Source: Fibrobacterota bacterium
Lineage (GTDB): Bacteria > Fibrobacterota > Fibrobacteria > UBA11236
DNA length: 64,000 nt
Assembly: GCA_019509785.1 (NCBI GenBank)
Contig: JAEKLQ010000033.1
Coordinates: 48,997 to 112,996 of the forward strand
Reading direction: 5' to 3'
Below, one piece after another: positions 59,255 to 64,000 of this stretch. Every line of letters starts with the position of its first letter. Position 1 is the first letter of the stretch. Under the pieces are notes generated by a model. It saw only the letters and a list, made by a program, of their open reading frames with translations, had not been told where the DNA came from and did no database searches. The position numbers and the translations under genes were made by a program.

Positions 59255-59590
59255 ATGAACATCCAGATTTTCGGGCGACGCGATTGTCAGGAATCCCGTA
59301 AGGCGGAACGCTGGTTCAAGGAACGGCGCATCCCTTTCCAATTCATCGACCTCAAGGAAAAGGGATTCAGCCCGCGCGAGTTGGAAAGCGTGGCGCGGCC
59401 CATCGGTTGGGAAAACCTGATCGACAAGGAATCGAAGCGCTTCAAGGAGAAAGGACTCGCCTTCATGTCGCCCGCGCGCGCGCCCAAGGTGCTTCTCGAC
59501 GATCCCCTTTTGGCGAAAACCCCGGTTACCCGGAACGGGGCGGAGGCAACGGTCGGATTCCAACCTGAGGTTTGGAAAACATGGGACTGA
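59255..59590 (+). CDS. ArsC/Spx-like thioredoxin-fold protein
   Basis: A 111-aa protein of the ArsC family: QIFGRRDCQESRKAERWFKE carries the N-terminal Cys (one Cys, not Spx CxxC), then PFQFIDLKEKGFSPRELESV. The family's conserved Arg-containing end appears as KVLLDDPLLAKTPVTRNGAE. Family members reduce arsenate with glutathione or glutaredoxin, or act as regulators (Spx); the single N-terminal Cys fits the ArsC/YffB-like branch. No arsenic genes are nearby, so an arsenate role is not supported by context. It overlaps the lipoprotein gene at 59581 by 10 nt. Confidence 0.8.
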   Translation: MNIQIFGRRDCQESRKAERWFKERRIPFQFIDLKEKGFSPRELESVARPIGWENLIDKESKRFKEKGLAFMSPARAPKVLLDDPLLAKTPVTRNGAEATVGFQPEVWKTWD

Positions 59591-59997
59591 AAAGGAACCT
59601 GGCGCTGGGCCCGGGCATGCTCTTGGCCTTCCTGACGTTCGCCTGCGGGACCAGGAACGATAGTGAAACCCTTTCCGATCGGCTGCAAGGGAATTGGACC
59701 TACACCCGGATTTATCCCGATCAAGGTTTCACGCGCAGGGATAATGCGACCTTGGCGGTTCACCGAACCACCATCCAATATTCGGTCTACGTCTCCTGGG
59801 AATGCGATACGACGGTCGCGCCCTGTCCTGGAAAGCCCCCCGATCCGCTGGGAGGTTATTTCGAAGGCGATTTCACCGACCTCGGGGATTCCTTGGTCCT
59901 GCGGGATGGCGTGGATACCGTGTCCTTCCATTCCGTCACCGATACCGCATTTACCTTCATCGTGAACGGGACCGCCTTCCCGATGCGGCGGAATTGA
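59581..59997 (+). CDS. Small hypothetical lipoprotein, 138 aa
   Basis: The ATG at 59581 begins MGLKRNLALGPGMLLAFLTF and a lipobox LTFAC (Cys25), so the product is lipid-anchored. The mature part contains a lipocalin-like opening LQGNWTYTRIYPDQGF. Alternating strands follow (TIQYSVYVSWECDTTVAPCP, GYFEGDFTDLGDSLVLRDG), ending with FTFIVNGTAFPM. The pattern GxWxY... at the start of small beta-barrel lipoproteins suggests a lipocalin-type fold, an inference. It overlaps the ArsC-like gene by 10 nt. Confidence 0.65.
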   Translation: MGLKRNLALGPGMLLAFLTFACGTRNDSETLSDRLQGNWTYTRIYPDQGFTRRDNATLAVHRTTIQYSVYVSWECDTTVAPCPGKPPDPLGGYFEGDFTDLGDSLVLRDGVDTVSFHSVTDTAFTFIVNGTAFPMRRN

Positions 59998-60003
59998 TCT
60001 TTC

Positions 60004-60035
60004 CCGGCGAAGCCAGTATCCGGCGAAGCCGGTAT
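60004..60035 (+). repeat. Two tandem copies of a 16-bp unit
   Basis: CCGGCGAAGCCAGTAT (60004-60019) is followed directly by CCGGCGAAGCCGGTAT (60020-60035), one mismatch in 16. The second unit itself can fold as CCGGC-GAA-GCCGG. It lies in the gap between the lipoprotein and htpG. It may be a minor local duplication rather than a functional site. Confidence 0.5.
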
Positions 60036-60102
60036 CCTGCGGGTAATCGGTAAGTCCGGGACCGCCAGGCCGCCCGGTTCCTCTTCCCCGCCCCGGCCCT
60101 GA

Positions 60103-61986
60103 TTGCTAAATTGGCGACGCACCTCGAAACGGCCGCCAGGCCCTTCGGGGGTGCAACTGCTCAACCTCATGATCCACTCCTTGTACAGCAACAAGGAAAT
60201 CTTTCTGCGGGAGCTCGTCTCCAACGCCTCCGATGCCATCGACAAGGCCCGCCACGAGTCGCTCACCAATATCGACGTGCTGGGAGAGGACAAGTCCTTC
60301 CGCATCCAGGTTTCCGCGGAAGCGGACAAGAAAATCCTGCGCATCAAGGACAACGGCGTCGGCATGACGCGCGAGGAACTGATCCAGAACATCGGCACCA
60401 TCGCCAGCTCGGGCACGCGCCGCTTCGTGGAGAACCTGACGGGCGACCAGAAGAAGGACATGAGCCTGATCGGGCAGTTCGGCGTGGGCTTCTATTCCGT
60501 GTTCATGGTGGCCGACAAGGTGGTCCTGACCACCAAACGCCTGGGTTCCTCCGAACCGGCCATCCGCTGGGAATCGGCCGGCGACGGCACCTACACCTTG
60601 GAAGAATCCGATAAGCAGGACCGCGGCACGGAACTCGAGATCCATATCAAGGAAGATGAGAAGGAATTCCTCGAGGATTACCGCATCCGTTCCATCATCC
60701 GCAAGTACAGCGAATACATCACCCATCCCATCTCGCTCAAGGACAAGGACGGCAAGGAGGAAGTGCTCAACGGCAAGCCTCCCATCTGGCGGCGTACGAA
60801 AAGCGAGATAACCCAGGAACAGTACGACGAATTCTACAAGCATCTGACCTTCGACGAAGAGCCGCCGCTGGCCTGGTCGCATAACCAGGTGGAAGGCGCC
60901 CTGGAGTACACCACCCTGCTCTACATCCCCGCCAAGGCCCCGTTCGATCTTTACCAGCCCGAGAAGTCCAACGGCCTTTCGCTCTACGTGAAGCGCGTCT
61001 TCATCATGAACGATTGCAAGGAATTGCTTCCCGCCTACTTGCGCTTCGCCCGCGGCATCGTCGATTCCGAGGATCTGCCCCTCAACGTCTCCCGCGAGAT
61101 CCTGCAGAAGAACGCCGTGATCCAGAAGATCAACAAGGCCTCCACCAAGAAGATCCTGCAACTGCTCGAGACCATGGCCAAGGAGGATAAGGAGAAGTAC
61201 GCCAAGTTCTGGAAGGAGTTCGGCAACGTCGTCAAGGAAGGCTTCCACATGAACTGGGAGAACCTGGACGAACTGAAGCGCCTGGTGCGTTTCGAATCCA
61301 GCCGGACCGCGGCCGGCGAACATGCCGGCCTCGAGGAATACGTGGCGCGCATGAAGGGCGAGCAGAAGGATATCTACTACATCTCCGGCGAAAGCCGGGC
61401 GGCGGTGGAGCATAGCCCGCACCTGGAGGTTTTCAAGTCCAAGGAGATCGAGGTACTCTACCTGATCGATCCCATCGACGAGTGGGTGGTGCAGAGCCTG
61501 AACGAGTTCGATGGTAAGAAGCTCCTGAACGTGTCCAAGGGCGACCTCGATCTGGGCGAGCTTTCCAAAGAAGAGAAGAAGGCGCAGAAGGAGGCGGAGG
61601 GTTCTTACAAGAAGTTCATGAAGGACTTCCAGGAGAAGCTGGGCGACATGCTCAAGGAAGTCCGCGTGACCTCGCGCCTCAAGGAAAGCCCCTGCGTGCT
61701 GGTGGCCGACGAGGGCGACCTGGGCTCGAACATGGAACGCATCCTCAAGATGGCGAACCAGAAGGTCACGGCCAGCAAGCGCATCCTGGAGATTAACCCC
61801 GAGCATCCCATCATGAAGAGCCTCCAGAAGATGTACGACGCCGACGCGGCCAACCCGAAGCTGGGGGATTGGTACGCCTTGCTGGTGGATCAAGCCCTCT
61901 TGGCGGAAGGCTCGGAGATCAAGGATCCTGCCGGCTACGTGGCCAAGGTCAACGGCTTCCTGACCGAAGTCCTGGCCAAGCCTTGA
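60103..61986 (+). CDS. htpG: Chaperone protein HtpG (Hsp90), N-terminus uncertain
   Basis: Bacterial Hsp90: an ATP-dependent dimeric chaperone. The N-terminal ATPase domain has LMIHSLYSNKEIFLRELVSN, NASDAIDKARHESL, KDNGVGMTREELIQNIGTIA, SSGTRRF and GQFGVGFYSVFMVADKV. Middle and C-terminal domains follow with LPLNVSREILQKN and NPEHPIMKSLQKMYDAD. The first residues in the TTG frame at 60103 (LNWRRTSKRPPGPSG) do not match the expected ETFxFQAE strap that normally precedes QLLNLM. A different frame (from 60111) reads MATHLETAARPFGG. The true start may be the TTG, the GTG at 60151, or a small frameshift may lie near the G-run around 60147-60151. The rest of the protein is intact. Confidence 0.9.
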   Translation: MLNWRRTSKRPPGPSGVQLLNLMIHSLYSNKEIFLRELVSNASDAIDKARHESLTNIDVLGEDKSFRIQVSAEADKKILRIKDNGVGMTREELIQNIGTIASSGTRRFVENLTGDQKKDMSLIGQFGVGFYSVFMVADKVVLTTKRLGSSEPAIRWESAGDGTYTLEESDKQDRGTELEIHIKEDEKEFLEDYRIRSIIRKYSEYITHPISLKDKDGKEEVLNGKPPIWRRTKSEITQEQYDEFYKHLTFDEEPPLAWSHNQVEGALEYTTLLYIPAKAPFDLYQPEKSNGLSLYVKRVFIMNDCKELLPAYLRFARGIVDSEDLPLNVSREILQKNAVIQKINKASTKKILQLLETMAKEDKEKYAKFWKEFGNVVKEGFHMNWENLDELKRLVRFESSRTAAGEHAGLEEYVARMKGEQKDIYYISGESRAAVEHSPHLEVFKSKEIEVLYLIDPIDEWVVQSLNEFDGKKLLNVSKGDLDLGELSKEEKKAQKEAEGSYKKFMKDFQEKLGDMLKEVRVTSRLKESPCVLVADEGDLGSNMERILKMANQKVTASKRILEINPEHPIMKSLQKMYDADAANPKLGDWYALLVDQALLAEGSEIKDPAGYVAKVNGFLTEVLAKP

Positions 61987-62097
61987 CCCGCGCCGGGGAC
62001 CCGGTAGCTTTGGTTCCCGCCGGCAGCCAGCGAAGGGCCCAGGCGCGCGGAGAAAGATCGACCGCCAATGGGCGGGCCGGGTGATCGGTCCGCCTGA

Positions 62098-62983
62098 ATG
62101 AATCCTGCCCGCGGCCTCGCCCTTTCCCTGTGCGCCCTCGCCTGCTGGTCGATCGCGCCGTTCTTCTTCACGGCGGCCGGAAGGCGCATCGGACCTTTGG
62201 CCACCAATATGCTGCGGCTGGCCCTGGCCACCTTGGCCCTCATCGCCTTGGCCCTCGCCCGCGATCTGTCCGGGTTCCACGTCTCCCTGCCCCACCCCGT
62301 CGCGATCGCTTGCCTGGTCGGCTCGGGATTCATCGGCTTGACGGTCGGGGACGCCTTCCTTTATCGAGCCTTCGTTTCCATCGGGCCGGAACGCACCAGC
62401 CAAATCCAGACCTTGGCCCCGGCCTCCACCGCCGCCTTGGCTTTCCTGGCCCTGGGCGAGATCCTGTCTTATCGTCAATTGGCGGGCATGGCCCTGATCC
62501 TGGCCGGCGTCCTGACCGCCACCACCAGCGCGGCCCGCGCCGCGCGTAAGTCCGGACGCCTCGCCGATCCGGCCCCGGCGGACCGGCCAACCGCCGCTTA
62601 CGGGCATGCGGCCTGGGCGGCCATCTGGTCCGCCTCCTTCCAAGGCGTAGGCACCGTGCTTGCGCGCCAAGCCTTCCTGTCCCAATCCGATCTCGATCCC
62701 GTGCTGGCCACCTCTATCCGCCTGGCCGCGGGGACCGCGGGCCTTTGGGCCTATGCGCGCACGCGCGGGCCCTTGCGTCCGACCCTCCGGAACTGGACGG
62801 AAAAGCGTACCTTGCGGCTTATTTTGTGCGGAACGGTTTTCGGTCCCACCTTGGGCATGCTCTGTTACATCGCTGCTCATCATCCCCATCGGCGCGAGAC
62901 TCTACGGCACGCGCATCGGTTGGGCGGCGCTGGCGGGAACGGTTTTTTCGTTGGCGGGCGTGGCACTGCTTGGATTGCGCTGA
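62098..62983 (+). pseudogene. EamA/DMT-superfamily transporter, frameshifted near the C-terminus
   Basis: A drug/metabolite transporter of the EamA family: MNPARGLALSLCALACWSIA, later NMLRLALATLALIALALARD and FIGLTVGDAFLYRAFVSIGP, about ten membrane helices in all. The frame from 62098 is canonical through GTVFGPTLGMLCYIAA, then becomes non-hydrophobic (HHPHRRETLRHAHRLGG) to a stop near 63108. In the +1 frame the expected family ending continues (SLLIIPIGARLYGTRIGWAA, then LAGTVFSLAGVALLGLR) and stops at 62983. The helix that should follow IAA (ALKYAxAGVVATLSSLxP region) also seems partly missing. So a deletion or frameshift near 62865-62880 has broken the gene, or the sequence has an error there. 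No adjacent partner. Confidence 0.8.
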
Positions 62984-63063
62984 ACCTCGCCGGGCTTATC
63001 TTCGCGTCGACGATAGCCTTGCTGGGATTTCGCGGATGGCGGGAGCCCGACATGCAAATAGAC

Positions 63064-63092
63064 TTTACATTTGGTATAACTAAATGTAATAT
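63064..63092 (+). promoter_or_regulatory. AT-rich promoter with operator-like palindrome
   Basis: TTTACA (63064-63069) and TAATAT (63087-63092) are 17 bp apart; the ATG of the ATPase follows 8 nt later with no ribosome binding site. The spacer is filled by a 19-bp near-perfect palindrome at 63068-63086: CATTT and AAATG arms around GGTATAACT, whose GT and AC are also symmetrical. Such a palindrome overlapping the promoter spacer is a good repressor operator candidate. Confidence 0.6.
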
Positions 63093-63100
63093 ACGTTATC

Positions 63101-64000
63101 ATGATTGATAGACCGTTTTGGACCGCGAAAATCCGAGAAAGCTGGAAAAAGGCCCCGATTGTATGGCTTTCCGGGGTGCGCCGGGCCGGGAAAACGACCC
63201 TGGCAAAATCCTTCACTGGGGCGCGGTTCCTTAATTGCGACCTGCCGACTTCGGTGGCACTCTTGGAGGATCCGGAGGCTTTTTTTTCCTCCTTGGAACA
63301 GAAGGAATTGGTCCTTGATGAAATCCATCAGCTGGAAGATCCGAGCCGTGTTCTGAAAATCGCGGCGGATGCATATCCCCATCTGCGTATCCTGGCAACA
63401 GGTTCATCCACCCTCGCGGCCACGGCCAAGTTCCGCGATAGTCTCACCGGCCGCAAAAGGACCGTAGAGCTGCTGCCCGTGCTTTTGACCGAGATGGAGG
63501 ACTTCGGGATAAACGATATCCGGAAACGATTATTCCGGGGAGGATTGCCCCCGGCCCTGCTCGCCGAGATAACGGACGAATCCTTCTATGCAGAGTGGAT
63601 GGAATCATACTACGCCCGCGACGTCCAGGAATTGTTCCGCGTGGAAAAGCGCACGGGATTCCTCAAGATGTTGGAAATCCTCCTCCGCCAGAGCGGCGGC
63701 ATGATGAAGGCAGTTAGCATTGCCAACGCCAGCGGCCTGAGCCGGCCCACGGTTATGACCTATCTCGAGGTTTTCGAACTGACGCACGTAATGCGAGTCT
63801 TGCGGCCCTACCATGGGGGCGGGAAACAGGAAATCGTGAGGCAACCGAAAGTCTACGGATTCGATACGGGATTCGTACGCCATGTGCGGGGCTGGGGCGA
63901 ATTGCGGGATGCGGATTGCGGCATGCTTTGGGAGCATGTCATCCTGGATATACTGGCCACGCTGCCGATCAAAACCATCCATTATTGGCGCGATAAGCAA
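63101..64000 (+). CDS. AAA ATPase with DUF4143-type C-terminus (truncated by window edge)
   Basis: The frame from the ATG at 63101 stays open to the window end (300 codons). It starts MIDRPFWTAKIRESWKKAPI and has Walker A GVRRAGKTTLAKSF and Walker B ELVLDEIHQLEDP. A sensor block ILATGSSTLAATAKFRDSLT follows, then a GRK motif and ESYYARDVQELFRVEKRTGF. A helix-turn-helix-like stretch MMKAVSIANASGLSRPTVMT and the start of a nuclease-like region (KVYGFDTGFVRHVRG, WEHVILDIL) come next. This is the AAA_14/DUF4143 family, common in many genomes and often mobile; it is possibly toxin-antitoxin or defence related, but no function is established. Flanking DNA has lower GC than elsewhere in the window. 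Confidence 0.85.
   Translation, partial: MIDRPFWTAKIRESWKKAPIVWLSGVRRAGKTTLAKSFTGARFLNCDLPTSVALLEDPEAFFSSLEQKELVLDEIHQLEDPSRVLKIAADAYPHLRILATGSSTLAATAKFRDSLTGRKRTVELLPVLLTEMEDFGINDIRKRLFRGGLPPALLAEITDESFYAEWMESYYARDVQELFRVEKRTGFLKMLEILLRQSGGMMKAVSIANASGLSRPTVMTYLEVFELTHVMRVLRPYHGGGKQEIVRQPKVYGFDTGFVRHVRGWGELRDADCGMLWEHVILDILATLPIKTIHYWRDKQ

Noticed and set aside
60106..62889. 927-codon reverse-strand frame across htpG and the EamA gene
   Set aside because: Antisense to the strongly conserved Hsp90 gene and composed of Leu/Val/Asp/His periodicities typical of shadow frames.
63271..63292. GGAGG...T8...CCTCC as a terminator inside the AAA ATPase gene
   Set aside because: It lies within an intact coding frame (EDPEAFFSSLEQKE) and the T-run sits in the loop, not after the stem.

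Overview
This is a high-GC bacterial chromosome segment with tightly packed genes, many short ATGA overlaps and no recognisable rRNA, tRNA, CRISPR array or insertion sequence. The gene families suggest the FCB superphylum, most likely a Fibrobacterota-type bacterium. They include very large secreted proteins built from chitobiase/hexosaminidase C-terminal (YTLDGSxP) repeats, a DEAD-box helicase with the DEFD motif II common in Bacteroidota, a 'GCSIDS' small protein typical of Bacteroidota, and many lipoproteins. The taxonomic call is inference from protein families, not from a marker-gene search.

Layout. 1-6.8 kb: the start of ilvC (truncated by the window edge), secreted and outer-membrane hypotheticals, a DCC-family protein, a rod-like non-coding RNA candidate resembling 6S RNA directly upstream of ffh, a lipoprotein gene split by an in-frame stop, and a secreted phosphodiesterase. 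7.0-9.3 kb: the ribosome operon rpsP-rimM-trmD-rplS. 9.6-13.7 kb: two tandem paralogous hybrid histidine kinases, the second lacking its phospho-accepting histidine. 13.7-19.8 kb: housekeeping genes tyrS, hemJ, glpK, a CgeB-type glycosyltransferase, a lipoprotein and trxB. 19.9-24.2 kb: a MASE1/PAS/hybrid kinase with HPt, tail to tail with a NarL-type regulator. 24.4-27.3 kb: a two-gene MoxR ATPase plus 632-aa uncharacterised protein module. 27.4-29.2 kb: small hypotheticals and thiD.

29.4-39.6 kb holds two giant secreted repeat proteins that share a C-terminal module. 39.8-46.5 kb holds a secreted coiled-coil protein, a lipoprotein/ABC-2 exporter operon, and a YkgJ/kinase/OmpR operon. 46.5-54.1 kb holds a secreted charged protein and a four-gene signalling operon: an 871-aa unknown, a TPR lipoprotein, a Ser/Thr kinase and an FHA/GAF sigma-54 activator. 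54.3-64 kb holds a divergent DAHP synthase, the helicase, twin terminators, a DsbA-like lipoprotein, an ArsC-like protein, htpG with an unclear N-terminus, a frameshifted EamA transporter and an AT-rich-promoted AAA/DUF4143 ATPase running off the window.

The window is rich in signal transduction: four histidine kinases, two stand-alone response regulators, one Ser/Thr kinase and one sigma-54 activator. Several genes have a -10-like element only about 8-11 nt before the start codon and no Shine-Dalgarno sequence, which suggests leaderless transcription is common here. The least described assemblies are the MoxR + 632-aa pair, the Ser/Thr kinase-sigma-54 operon with its 871-aa partner, and the kinase/pseudokinase pair.
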